From assembly GCF_040438645.1 (NCBI RefSeq), contig NZ_CP159253.1, forward strand, positions 2,046,001 to 2,110,000: a DNA stretch of 64,000 nt. The letters run 5' to 3'. The notes beneath the pieces are model-generated. The model saw nothing but the letters and a program-made list of their open reading frames with translations, searched no databases and had not been told where the DNA came from. Positions 9,294 to 26,068 of this stretch are shown piece after piece (within the stretch, counting starts at the first letter, position 1; each line of letters begins with the position of its first letter). The translations under genes were made by a program, and so were the position numbers. The DNA comes from Mesorhizobium sp. WSM2240. Lineage in GTDB: Bacteria > Pseudomonadota > Alphaproteobacteria > Rhizobiales > Rhizobiaceae.

Positions 9294-10118
9294 ATGCCAT
9301 TGGCAGAAGTGACCGGCATCATTCAAAGCGGTGCCAATGACGCTCATACTTCCAAGCTGCAGATGGTGATGTTTCATGCCTTTGCGGCTTCGGACCCTGC
9401 CGCCGAAGAACAGATCCAGCTCGCGGCGCGCTCCGTACGTCTGCACTATCCCGAGGCTGAAATTTTACTGCTTACCAATCCTGAAGGCGATAGGGCGACG
9501 CTCCCTGGTTGGATCGGGCGAAAGTCTCGTCCGATCAACCTTCAGCAGATAATGTTCGAACGGACGCTGGCGTATCGTGACCATGTGAAATCGGTCGAGT
9601 CGGGAACCAGGATCGTGTTTCTCGACACCGACATGCTGGTGATTCGGCGGTTCGATGAATTGCTGACGCCGGGGGCGGACCTTTCCGTCACGATACGCCA
9701 AATACTTCCGGCTCCGATCAATGGTGGGCTGATTATCGTCGATACCACGCGGCATGATAGTGTAGCGTCGTTCTTTGATGACTTGGTAAGGTGTTACGAG
9801 CGTCTCCCGGCAGCCGAAAGACGGTGGGACGGCGACCAAACCGCGCTAAAGCAGTTGCTAGATCCGCCCGTGCGCCGAATCACTCAGATCAGAGTGGTCG
9901 AGCGTAGCGGGTTGGTGGTGCGCTTCGCGCCCGCACAGGTCTTCAACCACACGCCGCGCAGGTTATTTCTGAAGCTCGGCTTGTTTCGTCCGGGCGCGCG
10001 TCTACTGCACTTCAAAGGTGGACGGAAAGGGCGCATGGCAGCCTATGCCGATCGCTACCTGTCGCCAGCTTATCTCGCCTATCTGCGGTTAACCGGCCGG
10101 GCGAAGGGCGGTCGTTAA
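9294..10118 (+). CDS. Putative glycosyltransferase (GT-A fold, GT8-like)
   Basis: 274 residues from the ATG at 9294, with GAGG just ahead but only 3 bases away. Starts at 9261 (inside a hairpin) and 9363 (MVMFHAFAASD, a typical GT-A first strand) are also possible. The core shows a DxD-type metal/sugar-nucleotide motif, VFLDTDMLVIRRFD, then PAPINGGLIIV, an arrangement seen in GT8-like and other small retaining GT-A enzymes. HTPRR and LHFKGGRKG near the C terminus resemble the conserved H/GxKP region but are altered. It is the first of four glycan genes between tuf and tRNA-Trp and converges with the next one. Donor and acceptor are unknown. Confidence 0.65.
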   Translation: MPLAEVTGIIQSGANDAHTSKLQMVMFHAFAASDPAAEEQIQLAARSVRLHYPEAEILLLTNPEGDRATLPGWIGRKSRPINLQQIMFERTLAYRDHVKSVESGTRIVFLDTDMLVIRRFDELLTPGADLSVTIRQILPAPINGGLIIVDTTRHDSVASFFDDLVRCYERLPAAERRWDGDQTALKQLLDPPVRRITQIRVVERSGLVVRFAPAQVFNHTPRRLFLKLGLFRPGARLLHFKGGRKGRMAAYADRYLSPAYLAYLRLTGRAKGGR

Positions 10119-10150
10119 CTGAGGGCCAACTCTCCCATTGCGTTCCGATT

Positions 10151-11269
10151 TCAGGCCGCGAGGCCGAACCAGCGCTTGATCCTCCCCAGTGGCGACCACT
10201 GGTTTCCAGATGGAATTTGGGAAGCGATCTCAATCCATGACTGTCGAAGTGGCAGAAGAACTTGCCGATCGTCGAAATCGCTCCAGGCCCGTTGCGTGGA
10301 TCGCGCCGCAGCTTGAGCCCACTCCTCATCTGACCACTTTTCGGTCGCTTTGATAAGTTGCACGGCTTGATCCTCGTCGGCATAAACCTTTCCCGCGTTG
10401 CCCAGAAAGGCGCGAGCCCCGTCGACGTCGCGGGCGAAGACCGTGCATCCCGCCGCCATGGCCTCTGCGATGGATACGGGCATTCCAAATGACACGTCGG
10501 GGTTGTAGGTATGGAGATAGATACCAGCCTCGGCCAGATAGGCAGCGACCTCACGGTGGGTGATGTCGCGCACCATCTCGACCGGGCTGCCAAGATCGCG
10601 GTTGAGTTGTTCCAGTTCACGGTAATGGTCGTTAGGGCCCAAGCTGCAAAGAACGAGCACACAGCGATAGCCGTTCAAGCGGCTGGCGATCCGAATAAAG
10701 CAGTCGAGATCCTTGCTCTTCTTACAAGCCGCGGTACGCACGATCATCCGACGGTTCTTTTCAACTTTGGGTGCAAGCCATTCCTCGTGGAAACACGCGT
10801 GCATTGGGCGAATCTTGCTGGCAATGCTGCCGTATCGCTTGGCCAAGTGGGGGAACATGTACAGGCGGACGATTGTGTTGTCTTTCTCCAGCTTGACGAG
10901 CTGATCCGGTATGAAATGCCAGTGACCGCGCGCGGTCATTGGTTTGCGCATGCGCTTGGCCGCGTCGCGGTATTTGATCGCACTTTTGGTCCAGTGGGTG
11001 TGAACGATGTCTGGCTTCACCTTAGCGATGGCGTCTTCCAGCTTCCCGCGGTGGATGGTAACGTCGCACTCGCCGCCTTCCGACTTCGGATCCTTGTTCG
11101 ACCAGACTTCGATGTGGAATCCCCAGCTCTGCATCCGGTTTATTTCCGCATCGATATAGGACTCGGAAAGTTGCGGGAACTGATCAAGCGCGTAAAGTAC
11201 GCGCACGGGCGTACCATCCGGCTTCAGAGGGAGGGCAAGAGAAGGGTTGGTGTCGGGGATTTTCAGCAT
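10151..11269 (-). CDS. Glycosyltransferase family 4 (GT-B fold)
   Basis: 372 residues from the ATG at 11269, which follows GCGAGG; a longer frame to 11344 lacks such a site. The N-terminal half has a Rossmann-like start VRVLYALDQFPQLSESYIDAEI, as in rhizobial group 1 glycosyltransferases. The C-terminal half carries the donor-site region YNPDVSFGMPVSIAEAMAAG, in the place of the EPFGxxxxEAMA motif, followed by DVDGARAFLGNAG. It probably adds a sugar to a surface polysaccharide or glycolipid. It lies 106 bp after the GT2-like gene on the same strand, so the two may form an operon. Confidence 0.8.
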   Translation of the reverse strand: MLKIPDTNPSLALPLKPDGTPVRVLYALDQFPQLSESYIDAEINRMQSWGFHIEVWSNKDPKSEGGECDVTIHRGKLEDAIAKVKPDIVHTHWTKSAIKYRDAAKRMRKPMTARGHWHFIPDQLVKLEKDNTIVRLYMFPHLAKRYGSIASKIRPMHACFHEEWLAPKVEKNRRMIVRTAACKKSKDLDCFIRIASRLNGYRCVLVLCSLGPNDHYRELEQLNRDLGSPVEMVRDITHREVAAYLAEAGIYLHTYNPDVSFGMPVSIAEAMAAGCTVFARDVDGARAFLGNAGKVYADEDQAVQLIKATEKWSDEEWAQAAARSTQRAWSDFDDRQVLLPLRQSWIEIASQIPSGNQWSPLGRIKRWFGLAA

Positions 11270-11375
11270 AGAAGCCTCGCTGGGCTGGATACTCCTCCCC
11301 AGAATTACATTCAACCGGCAGCGCCAGCAAGAAACTATCGACAATGCAGTCGGATTAAGTGCCGGAGCCTAGTAT

Positions 11376-12413
11376 TCAACCTGTGGTGCGCAGATCCTGC
11401 ATAAATCCTTCCTGCACAAGTTTGTGCGAGCCTTCAAATGCACGGGAATTCGCGTAGCGCAGATCGGCTTCGTCCGAAAAATCCGACCGAGCAACGATCG
11501 TCTTATAGAACGCGGATTTGCCTGAATGCGTCCCGCGCCTCGCGATCTCCCGAAAATCTTCAACCGCGCCGGCCGGAAATTTATGATGGAGGAGTACGGC
11601 GTGTACGGGGCCGAAGTTGCGGGTAAGCGGCAGCGGACCGTGGTGGCTGCCACCGGCGAACTGGGTAGCCTTGTCGGCATAAATAAGCGGAAATTTAGTC
11701 ATGCGCATCTCCACACCGTACAGACGCTTACGCGGACCGCCGCGCACGGCAGTGCCAAACATTTCGTGGCCGATCGTGTAGTTGGAGCCGTCGTAAAGCG
11801 GGGATGTGGCGGTTGGAGGCGCGTCGAGGGCGGCGACCGATCTTGGGGCGCCGAGCGGAGAGTCGGGATAGATGTCGATCATCGCCGCATGGGCGCGCTT
11901 CAGCTTCCTTCGCTCAAGATCATTGATGAAGCTCGCCAGCGGCCGGTTTTCGTACCCTGGATAGACCAGGTATTCGTCACAGTCGATCGAGAGAAACCAA
12001 CGGTTGCGGCCATAATGCTCAACCAGCATGTCGCGCCAGATATTTCCGCCGTTTGCTGATTTGAAGCCTACGTCGGATTCAAACAAGTCGACATCATCCT
12101 GCGCCAGCAGGATGGCCCGGGTATCGTCGCATGAGCGGTCGTCCACGAACCCAAAACGCGTCACGCCCAAATGTCGGTAGTGTCGAAGAAGCGACGGCAG
12201 GTATTTTGCGGCATCCTTGGTCACGCAAATCAAGACTGGCTCGGTCTGGCCGAGTGACGCCGAAGCGATGTTCAGGGCTGACAGGGCAGGTCGGGAATAG
12301 CGTCTCCCTCGGCGCCGATGGCGCAAGGTCCGAAGAACCGCCATGACCCTATCGATGACTGAAACGGTTTCAAGCGATTTCCAGGCTCCGGGATGCTCCA
12401 CGGGATAGTCCAT
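11376..12413 (-). CDS. Glycosyltransferase family 2-like protein
   Basis: 345 residues with the pattern of the Glyco_tranf_2_4 group: EPVLICVTKDAAKYLPSLLRHYRHLGVTRFGFVDDRSCDDT, then RWFLSIDCDEYLVYP, where DCDE takes the metal-binding DxD place. A later stretch HHGPLPLTRNFGPVHAVLLHHKFP is typical of this group, whose members are often annotated as GT2 or GT92-like. No membrane segment is evident, so it probably acts at the cytoplasmic face. It is transcribed away from the gene at 12614 across a 200-bp divergent region that contains a tandem repeat. Confidence 0.72.
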   Translation of the reverse strand: MDYPVEHPGAWKSLETVSVIDRVMAVLRTLRHRRRGRRYSRPALSALNIASASLGQTEPVLICVTKDAAKYLPSLLRHYRHLGVTRFGFVDDRSCDDTRAILLAQDDVDLFESDVGFKSANGGNIWRDMLVEHYGRNRWFLSIDCDEYLVYPGYENRPLASFINDLERRKLKRAHAAMIDIYPDSPLGAPRSVAALDAPPTATSPLYDGSNYTIGHEMFGTAVRGGPRKRLYGVEMRMTKFPLIYADKATQFAGGSHHGPLPLTRNFGPVHAVLLHHKFPAGAVEDFREIARRGTHSGKSAFYKTIVARSDFSDEADLRYANSRAFEGSHKLVQEGFMQDLRTTG

Positions 12414-12554
12414 GTCTTCAGCCTTCCGTTCTATTCGCCACCCGTCTCTTGCTCACCGCCAAATGTGAGCGGGAACTCTGGCAGAGTACGTCCCAATGCC
12501 CGTTCGCAGGCGTGTCCACGGCAAAAGAAGGCTGTCCGTTTACGGAGTTGCGTT

Positions 12555-12616
12555 TTTGTTGTCTAGGCGATAGCGGGAAGGCATGTTTGTTGTCTAGGTG
12601 ATAGCGGGAAGGCATG
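12555..12616 (+). repeat. 31-bp tandem duplication of a start region
   Basis: Two adjacent 31-bp copies (12555-12585 and 12586-12616) differ at one base (GGCGATAG versus GGTGATAG). Each holds the GGGAAGG ribosome-binding site and an ATG. The first ATG (12583) is followed by only three codons and a TAG inside the second copy (MFVV, stop). The second ATG (12614) starts the gene downstream. Confidence 0.9.
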
Positions 12617-13483
12617 ACAAATTCAGGCATATCGCAGCTGTGTTCCGATCCGCAGGGCTTCTTTTCGAGCTTCGATGCCATTGTCCTTGTGGCCAACAGC
12701 CGTGATGCTGCGGGGGTGCTGGCAGCGCCGGAGATTACGGGCCGGCCGCTGTTTGTGTTCTTCAACCGCGTTTATCGCATACTTGACCGTCGCTTCGACC
12801 GCGATTGCATTTTGATCTCGCGGTCCTCACCGGTTGGGGCCAGCCTTATTTACCGCAAAGAGCTTGACGACGTCCTGTCGTTGCTGAAGGGCCCAAAATT
12901 CCATGGCATTTTGAACGTGCGGGCGGAAGCCCGTGAATTGTTCAGCAAGCCGGAGGAGTTCAAGGGTAATCCGGTCGGGTTCCTCGACCTCGTGGAATGG
13001 GCCCAGCAGATGTACCCTATTGGCCGCCGGATGCCGAGCACCGGCTTTGCGGTGGCTGTATGGCTGGCGGAGCAGAAGCTTTCTTTGCCCATTTTCCTGT
13101 CCGGTTTTTCAGGGGTACGTGAAGCCGAGTGGCGGGTCTATGACGGGCACGATTGGACTTGGGAGCAGATCGTGTTGAACCTGCTCTACAAAATGGGAAA
13201 ACTGCATGAATACCGCTATGGTAAGTTCTCCGACGCCTGGCCGGTCAACTCGCTGCTTGCCCGCTTTTCCGATATCTCGCCAGGCGACCTTTCCATTACG
13301 GCAGCTGAGGTATTATCGCATCGTCTGGCCGGAACCAACCGAGTGATAGATCATATTTATTCCGGATTGCGTATACAACTCGCCGTCCGGGATTTCGTGC
13401 GGTCGCTGCGGCCGCAATCCTGGAAGGCCAAGGAGCGGGCGCGTCTCCTTGAAAACCTCAACAGCCTGAACAACAAGAGCTGA
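12614..13483 (+). CDS. Unknown protein, sialyltransferase (GT29)-like
   Basis: 289 residues. I do not recognise it with certainty. The stretch RMPSTGFAVAVWLAE followed by PIFLSGFSG and then YDGHDWTWEQ resembles the order of the S-motif (PSTG) and final His/Glu motif of GT29-like sialyltransferase proteins, and related bacterial genes sit in capsule or LPS loci. An N-terminal strand AIVLVANSRDAAG could be the nucleotide-sugar side. The rest is unassigned. It is divergent from the GT2-like gene and is followed by tRNA-Trp. The start is fixed by GGGAAGG four bases before the ATG, in the second copy of a 31-bp repeat. Base composition looks less GC-biased than in the neighbouring ribosomal genes. 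Confidence 0.5.
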   Translation: MTNSGISQLCSDPQGFFSSFDAIVLVANSRDAAGVLAAPEITGRPLFVFFNRVYRILDRRFDRDCILISRSSPVGASLIYRKELDDVLSLLKGPKFHGILNVRAEARELFSKPEEFKGNPVGFLDLVEWAQQMYPIGRRMPSTGFAVAVWLAEQKLSLPIFLSGFSGVREAEWRVYDGHDWTWEQIVLNLLYKMGKLHEYRYGKFSDAWPVNSLLARFSDISPGDLSITAAEVLSHRLAGTNRVIDHIYSGLRIQLAVRDFVRSLRPQSWKAKERARLLENLNSLNNKS

Positions 13484-13521
13484 CGCCGTTTCGGCTGGAA
13501 GAGAAGCGGGCGAGAAGAGAC

Positions 13522-13550
13522 TTGCAAAATCGGACGCAACTTACTAATCG
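13522..13550 (+). promoter_or_regulatory. Promoter of tRNA-Trp
   Basis: TTGCAA (13522-13527), a 17-bp spacer, and TAATCG (13545-13550) place a transcription start just before the tRNA 5' end at 13562. The CTTGCA-type -35 is common for alphaproteobacterial stable-RNA promoters. Confidence 0.45.
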
Positions 13551-13561
13551 GTGTCCGCGCT

Positions 13562-13637
<76 letters not shown>

Positions 13638-13940
13638 GGCGGCGGTCACGCCGCCATGAAATGAAAGACATAGCCGGTTGCGGGACGATTGGATGGTTCC
13701 GGAATTGTGCGTTTGGCAAGTAGGACGGATTTTTTGGCACTTGCGCTGCCGGGGAATCGGTTTTATGTAGGTGTAACAGACACGCGACGCGTGGAGCTGG
13801 CGATCCGGCTTTACGCGTCCGAAATGTATGGGCGGAACATAAACGGCGATTCGCCGGGTTCCGGTACCATGCAGCGGCATCTCCCGGCCAACGGGAACAT
13901 CCAAAGGCCCGGCTTCGCCGGCCTTGAAAGCAGGCGGCAC
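13638..13940 (+). other. Gene-free leader between tRNA-Trp and secE
   Basis: 303 bases with no convincing gene. The secE frame is open upstream to 13689, but those codons are not SecE-like. I see a perfect hairpin directly after the tRNA (GGCGGCG 13638-13644 with CGCCGCC 13649-13655, loop GTCA, no T-run) and a GC hairpin around 13905-13925 shortly before the secE start. Neither looks like a full terminator, so tRNA-Trp may be co-transcribed with secE. I found no clear promoter. Confidence 0.55.
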
Positions 13941-14144
13941 ATGGCATCGAAAACCACCAACCCCTTCACCTTCCTCCAGCAGGTAAGGTCGGAGACGGCG
14001 AAAGTGACTTGGCCGTCGCGGCGCGAGACGGTGATTTCGACTATCATGGTTCTGGTTTTCGCGGTCATCGCGATGATCTTCTTCTTCGCCGCAGACCAGG
14101 TGATGGCCCTCGGGGTCGAGCTGATCCTCGGCATCGGCCGCTGA
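13941..14144 (+). CDS. secE: Preprotein translocase subunit SecE
   Basis: 67 residues, the short single-span form typical of alphaproteobacteria. The amphipathic region FLQQVRSETAKVTWPSRRET, with the conserved KVTWPSRxE, is followed by one membrane helix (TIMVLVFAVIAMIFFFAADQVM). SecE clamps SecY in the SecYEG channel in the inner membrane. The ATG at 13941 matches the family N terminus; upstream in-frame codons do not. It precedes nusG by 26 bp. Confidence 0.96.
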   Translation: MASKTTNPFTFLQQVRSETAKVTWPSRRETVISTIMVLVFAVIAMIFFFAADQVMALGVELILGIGR

Positions 14145-14170
14145 TACCGGCGAATACGGAGAGTTTTTTG

Positions 14171-14698
14171 ATGACTGCGCGCTGGTACATCGTCCACGCC
14201 TATTCGAACTTCGAAAAGAAGGTCGCCGAAGACATTGAGAACAAGGCCAAGCAGAAGGGCCTCGGCGATCTGATCGAGCAGATCATCGTGCCGACCGAGA
14301 AGGTTGTCGAGGTGCGCCGCGGCCGCAAGGTCGACGCTGAGCGCAAGTTCTTTCCGGGCTATGTGCTGGTGCGTGCGACGCTGACCGACGCGGTGTTCTC
14401 GCTGATCAAGAACACGCCGAAAGTGACCGGGTTTCTAGGCGATTCCAAGCCGGTCGCGATTAGCGACAAGGAAGCCGAGCGTATCCTGCATCAGGTCCAG
14501 GAGGGCGTCGAGCGGCCAAAGCCGTCGGTCACCTTCGAGATCGGCGAGCAGATCCGGGTTTCGGACGGCCCGTTCGCCTCGTTCAACGGCTTTGTCCAGG
14601 AAGTGGACGAGGAGCGGGCGCGGCTCAAGGTGGAGGTTTCGATCTTCGGGCGTGCCGTGCCCGTCGATCTCGAATTCGGACAGGTCGAGAAGAGCTGA
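14171..14698 (+). CDS. nusG: Transcription termination/antitermination factor NusG
   Basis: 175 residues. The N-terminal NGN domain begins MTARWYIVHAYSNFEKKVA and binds RNA polymerase. The C-terminal KOW domain has VSDGPFASFNGFVQEVDEER and binds Rho or ribosomal protein S10. The start at 14171 fits the family; an upstream in-frame extension overlaps secE and is not real. It lies in the usual secE-nusG-rplK order. Confidence 0.97.
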   Translation: MTARWYIVHAYSNFEKKVAEDIENKAKQKGLGDLIEQIIVPTEKVVEVRRGRKVDAERKFFPGYVLVRATLTDAVFSLIKNTPKVTGFLGDSKPVAISDKEAERILHQVQEGVERPKPSVTFEIGEQIRVSDGPFASFNGFVQEVDEERARLKVEVSIFGRAVPVDLEFGQVEKS

Positions 14699-14706
14699 TC
14701 CGATTT

Positions 14707-14734
14707 GCCGGTTTGCCCTTCAGGCAATCCCGGC
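14707..14734 (+). promoter_or_regulatory. Hairpin in the rplKA leader
   Basis: GCCGG and TTGCC on one side pair with GGCAA and CCGGC on the other, with a small internal loop and a 5-nt apical loop, 130 bases before rplK. In E. coli protein L1 represses rplKA from its leader; whether this hairpin serves that role is inference. Confidence 0.35.
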
Positions 14735-14861
14735 AGGCGGCGGGCAACGAGCTTCGCTGCCGAAGCGGTGGGAGGAAGACGCGGACTTAGCCGGCCGCGG
14801 CGACCGGACCACCAGACTGCAACCGCCGGCAAGTCCGGCATGAAAACAAGGCAGGAAAGAG

Positions 14862-15290
14862 ATGGCTAAGAAAGTTGCGGGCCAGCTCAAGCTCCAGGTT
14901 TCCGCGGGTTCGGCGACGCCGTCGCCCCCGATCGGCCCGGCGCTTGGTCAGCGTGGCATCAACATCATGGAATTCTGCAAGGCGTTCAACGCCCAGACGC
15001 AGGAAATGGAAAAGGGCTCGCCCGTTCCGGTCGTGATCACCTATTACCAGGACAAGTCGTTCACCTTCGTCATGAAGACGCCGCCGGTGAGCTACTTCCT
15101 GAAGAAGGCCGCGAACCTGAAGTCGGGCTCCAAGGAGCCGGGCAAGGTCAGGGCCGGCACGGTTTCGCGCGACAAGGTGCGCGAGATCGCGACCGCCAAG
15201 ATGAAGGACCTGAACGCAAACGACGTTGACGCGGCAATGCGCATGGTCGAGGGCTCCGCCCGCTCCATGGGCCTGGAAGTGGTGGGCTGA
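14862..15290 (+). CDS. rplK: 50S ribosomal protein L11
   Basis: 142 residues. L11 binds the GTPase-associated centre of 23S rRNA and takes part in factor binding and the stringent response. The signature [20 protein letters not shown] near the N terminus and the C-terminal rRNA-binding domain are intact. A GGAAAGAG ribosome-binding site precedes the ATG. rplA follows after 4 bp. Confidence 0.98.
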   Translation: MAKKVAGQLKLQVSAGSATPSPPIGPALGQRGINIMEFCKAFNAQTQEMEKGSPVPVVITYYQDKSFTFVMKTPPVSYFLKKAANLKSGSKEPGKVRAGTVSRDKVREIATAKMKDLNANDVDAAMRMVEGSARSMGLEVVG

Positions 15291-15294
15291 GATC

Positions 15295-15993
15295 ATGGCA
15301 AAAGTTGCAAAGCGCGTAACCAAGTCCCGCGAAGGCATCGACCGCAACAAGGCCTATGCCCTGTCGGAGGCGATCAAGCTCCTGAAGGACCGCTCGACCG
15401 TCAAGTTCGACGAGACCGTTGAAGTGGCGATGAACCTCGGCGTCGACCCGCGCCATGCCGACCAGATGGTCCGCGGCGTGGTCAACCTGCCGAACGGCAC
15501 CGGCCGCACCGTGCGTGTTGCGGTGTTCGCCCGCAACGAGAAGGCCGATGAAGCCCGCGCAGCCGGCGCCGATATCGTCGGCGCGGAAGACCTGGTCGAG
15601 ATCGTGCAGAAGGGCGAAATCAATTTCGACCGCTGCATCGCCACGCCGGACATGATGCCGCTGGTCGGCCGTCTCGGCAAGGTCCTCGGCCCGCGCGGCA
15701 TGATGCCGAACCCGAAGGTCGGCACCGTGACCGCCGACATCGCCGGAGCCGTGAAGGCCTCCAAGGGCGGCGCCGTCGAGTTTCGCGTCGAGAAGGCCGG
15801 CATCGTGCATGGCGGCGTCGGCAAGGTGTCGTTCGACGTCAAGGCGCTGGAGGAAAACATCCGCGCCTTCACCGACGCGGTGAACAAGGCCAAGCCGACG
15901 GGCGCCAAGGGCGTCTATCTCAAGAAGGTGTCGGTAACCTCGACCATGGGCCCTGGCCTGAAGGTCGATCTGGCGACCATCAGCGCGGCCTGA
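15295..15993 (+). CDS. rplA: 50S ribosomal protein L1
   Basis: 232 residues from ATG 15295 ([14 protein letters not shown]); an in-frame extension into rplK is rejected. L1 forms the mobile stalk at the ribosomal E site and in many bacteria represses its own rplKA mRNA. The motif [21 protein letters not shown] is fully conserved. It is 4 bp behind rplK and probably translationally coupled. Confidence 0.98.
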   Translation: MAKVAKRVTKSREGIDRNKAYALSEAIKLLKDRSTVKFDETVEVAMNLGVDPRHADQMVRGVVNLPNGTGRTVRVAVFARNEKADEARAAGADIVGAEDLVEIVQKGEINFDRCIATPDMMPLVGRLGKVLGPRGMMPNPKVGTVTADIAGAVKASKGGAVEFRVEKAGIVHGGVGKVSFDVKALEENIRAFTDAVNKAKPTGAKGVYLKKVSVTSTMGPGLKVDLATISAA

Positions 15994-16374
15994 CGCAGCG
16001 CATTAGGATCAGCAGGCAAGAGGCTGGTCCACGAAAGAATTCCGGGGCCTCCAAGAGATTGGAGGGCCTGGAGTCCGGGAGCCAAGGCTTCCGGACATCC
16101 TGTCCGAGATTGCAGGCGGCTTGAGCCTTAATCACTTCAAGCCTGCATGAGACGGGTGAAGACCTGACAAGAGAGCGAATGCTCCGCTGAAAGGTTCGAA
16201 CCGTGTTTGCCTTTTGTCTGCGCACCGAAACCCAAGCAATCGGGCCGGTGTGGCGAAAGGGGGCAGGATCCTCAAGCGCCGTTCGGGAGATCTGGAAGTT
16301 CTGGATAGCCCGCCCGGCAAAAGGCAACCCGACAGCCGTTTCACAGGGAAACGGCCGTCAACTGGAGATAGGCA
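15994..16374 (+). promoter_or_regulatory. Structured rplJ leader (candidate L10 leader)
   Basis: 381 bases without a gene, holding several hairpins: 16046-16054 with 16059-16068 (one bulge); a 10-bp stem 16073-16082 with 16087-16096; an alternative small stem GGACA/TGTCC at 16093-16105 that overlaps it and would compete; a bulged stem 16112-16124 with 16137-16146; and GCCGTTTC/GAAACGGC at 16335-16342 with 16348-16355 just ahead of the ribosome-binding site. In many bacteria the L10-L7/L12 complex represses rplJL by binding such a leader. The position and structure fit, but the exact L10 site is not proved here. None of the stems has a T-run. Confidence 0.6.
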
Positions 16375-16893
16375 GTGGACAGAGCGGAAAAACGCGAACT
16401 CGTCACGGGCCTGAATGAAGCGTTCTCGAACGCGGGTTCAGTCGTCGTGGCCCACTATGCCGGTATCACCGTTGCGCAAATGAACGACCTCCGGTCGAAA
16501 ATGCGCGCTGCGGGCGGCACCGTCAAAGTCGCGAAGAACCGTCTCGCCAGAATCGCTCTTCAGGGCACGGAATCCGAAGGAATCCAGGATCTGTTCATCG
16601 GACAGACGCTGGTTGCCTATTCGGACGATCCGATTACAGCGCCTAAGGTCGCGTCCGATTTCGCCAAGGGGAATGACAAGCTGATCATTCTCGGCGGCGC
16701 AATGGGCTCGACCGCGCTCAACGCCGACGGTGTGAAGGCCTTGGCCACGCTCCCGTCGCTCGACGAGCTTCGCGCGCGCTTGGTTGGCATGATCGCCACC
16801 CCGGCAACCAGGATCGCCCAGGTCGTCAACGCGCCGGCAGCCCAGCTTGCCCGCGTGTTCGGCGCCTACGCCCGGAAGGACGAGGCGGCATGA
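16375..16893 (+). CDS. rplJ: 50S ribosomal protein L10
   Basis: 172 residues from a GTG at 16375, preceded by GGAGATA at good spacing. L10 is the base of the L7/L12 stalk. The N-terminal rRNA-binding domain begins [17 protein letters not shown], and conserved [14 protein letters not shown] and [12 protein letters not shown] follow. The helical C terminus holds L7/L12 dimers. rplL follows after 52 bp, as in the usual operon. Confidence 0.97.
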   Translation: MDRAEKRELVTGLNEAFSNAGSVVVAHYAGITVAQMNDLRSKMRAAGGTVKVAKNRLARIALQGTESEGIQDLFIGQTLVAYSDDPITAPKVASDFAKGNDKLIILGGAMGSTALNADGVKALATLPSLDELRARLVGMIATPATRIAQVVNAPAAQLARVFGAYARKDEAA

Positions 16894-16945
16894 GGCCGTT
16901 CCTCGCTATCAACAATCGTTCGAACTTTTTAGAAGGAACTGAAAA

Positions 16946-17323
16946 ATGACTGATCTCGCAAAGATCGTAGACGACCTTTCGAAGCTGACCGTCCTCGAGG
17001 CGGCCGAACTGTCGAAACTGCTTGAAGAGAAGTGGGGCGTTTCGGCCGCGGCTCCGGTTGCCGTCGCCGCTGCCGGCGGTGGCGCCGCCGCTGCTGCTCC
17101 GGTCGAAGAGAAGACCGAATTCGACGTCGTTCTCGCCGATGCCGGCGCCCAGAAGATCAATGTGATCAAGGAAGTGCGAGCCATCACCGGTCTTGGCCTG
17201 AAGGAAGCCAAGGATCTGGTGGAGGCCGCTCCGAAGCCGGTCAAGGAAGGCGTCAACAAGGCGGACGCCGACAAGATCAAGGCCCAGCTGGAAGCAGCCG
17301 GCGCCAAGGTCGAACTGAAGTAA
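16946..17323 (+). CDS. rplL: 50S ribosomal protein L7/L12
   Basis: 125 residues. The N-terminal dimerisation helices [21 protein letters not shown] are joined by an Ala/Gly/Pro-rich hinge (about 35-55) to a C-terminal factor-binding domain with [20 protein letters not shown] and [16 protein letters not shown]. Several dimers per ribosome recruit EF-Tu, EF-G and IF2. The ribosome-binding site AGAAGGA precedes the ATG. Confidence 0.98.
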   Translation: MTDLAKIVDDLSKLTVLEAAELSKLLEEKWGVSAAAPVAVAAAGGGAAAAAPVEEKTEFDVVLADAGAQKINVIKEVRAITGLGLKEAKDLVEAAPKPVKEGVNKADADKIKAQLEAAGAKVELK

Positions 17324-17335
17324 GCGTTGCGAGTT

Positions 17336-17471
17336 CGGCGGGCGGCCAAAAGCCGTCCGCCGGTCCCCGCGACGGGACAAGTATTGGAAAACCTCTTTCC
17401 TGAGGGCCGGAATCGGCTCTGAGGAAACGGGTTTTCACCCGTTTCTGGACGGACCGCCTGCGCAGGCGGTC
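17336..17471 (+). promoter_or_regulatory. Three hairpins in the rplL-rpoB spacer
   Basis: Three strong stems follow one another in the 208-bp spacer: 17336-17346 with 17352-17362 (11 bp, one G-T); 17424-17432 with 17437-17445 (9 bp, perfect); and 17452-17471, a palindrome GACCGCCTG..CAGGCGGTC. None has a T-run. In E. coli the rplL-rpoB spacer holds an attenuator and an RNase III site that lower rpoBC expression relative to the ribosomal genes; these stems may do the same, which is inference. Confidence 0.5.
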
Positions 17472-17531
17472 GAAAAATTGCAAGGCGAGCCCGGCTAAGG
17501 CGCGCCCCAAGAGAGGCAGCAAGGAGCGACG

Positions 17532-21668
<4,137 letters not shown>

Positions 21669-21680
21669 GAAAAAATGCGC

Positions 21681-21703
21681 GCCGCGGAGGTTCACTCCGC
21701 GGC
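21681..21703 (+). other. Hairpin after rpoB
   Basis: A perfect 9-bp stem GCCGCGGAG (21681-21689) with CTCCGCGGC (21695-21703), without a T-run. A second stem GGGACC/GGTCCC (21821-21826 with 21831-21836) lies just before the rpoC ribosome-binding site. They could be processing or translational-control elements. Confidence 0.45.
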
Positions 21704-21850
21704 TGCGTCGCCTAGATATCCGGTCGCCCGGCGACCGACTGCACGGATCCGGCTGCGCCAGCGAAGCGGCAGCGCCAGAGCGGATCGCCAAGGGGTGAAA
21801 TCGCCCACAATTGTTCGAAAGGGACCATTCGGTCCCACAAGGAGAACGGC

Positions 21851-26047
<4,197 letters not shown>

Positions 26048-26068
26048 TCGCGGGGTTCATCAGGAACG

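Noticed and set aside
13689..13940. N-terminal extension of SecE from 13689
   Set aside because: Family SecE proteins begin at the MASKTTNPF start; the extension has no conserved features.
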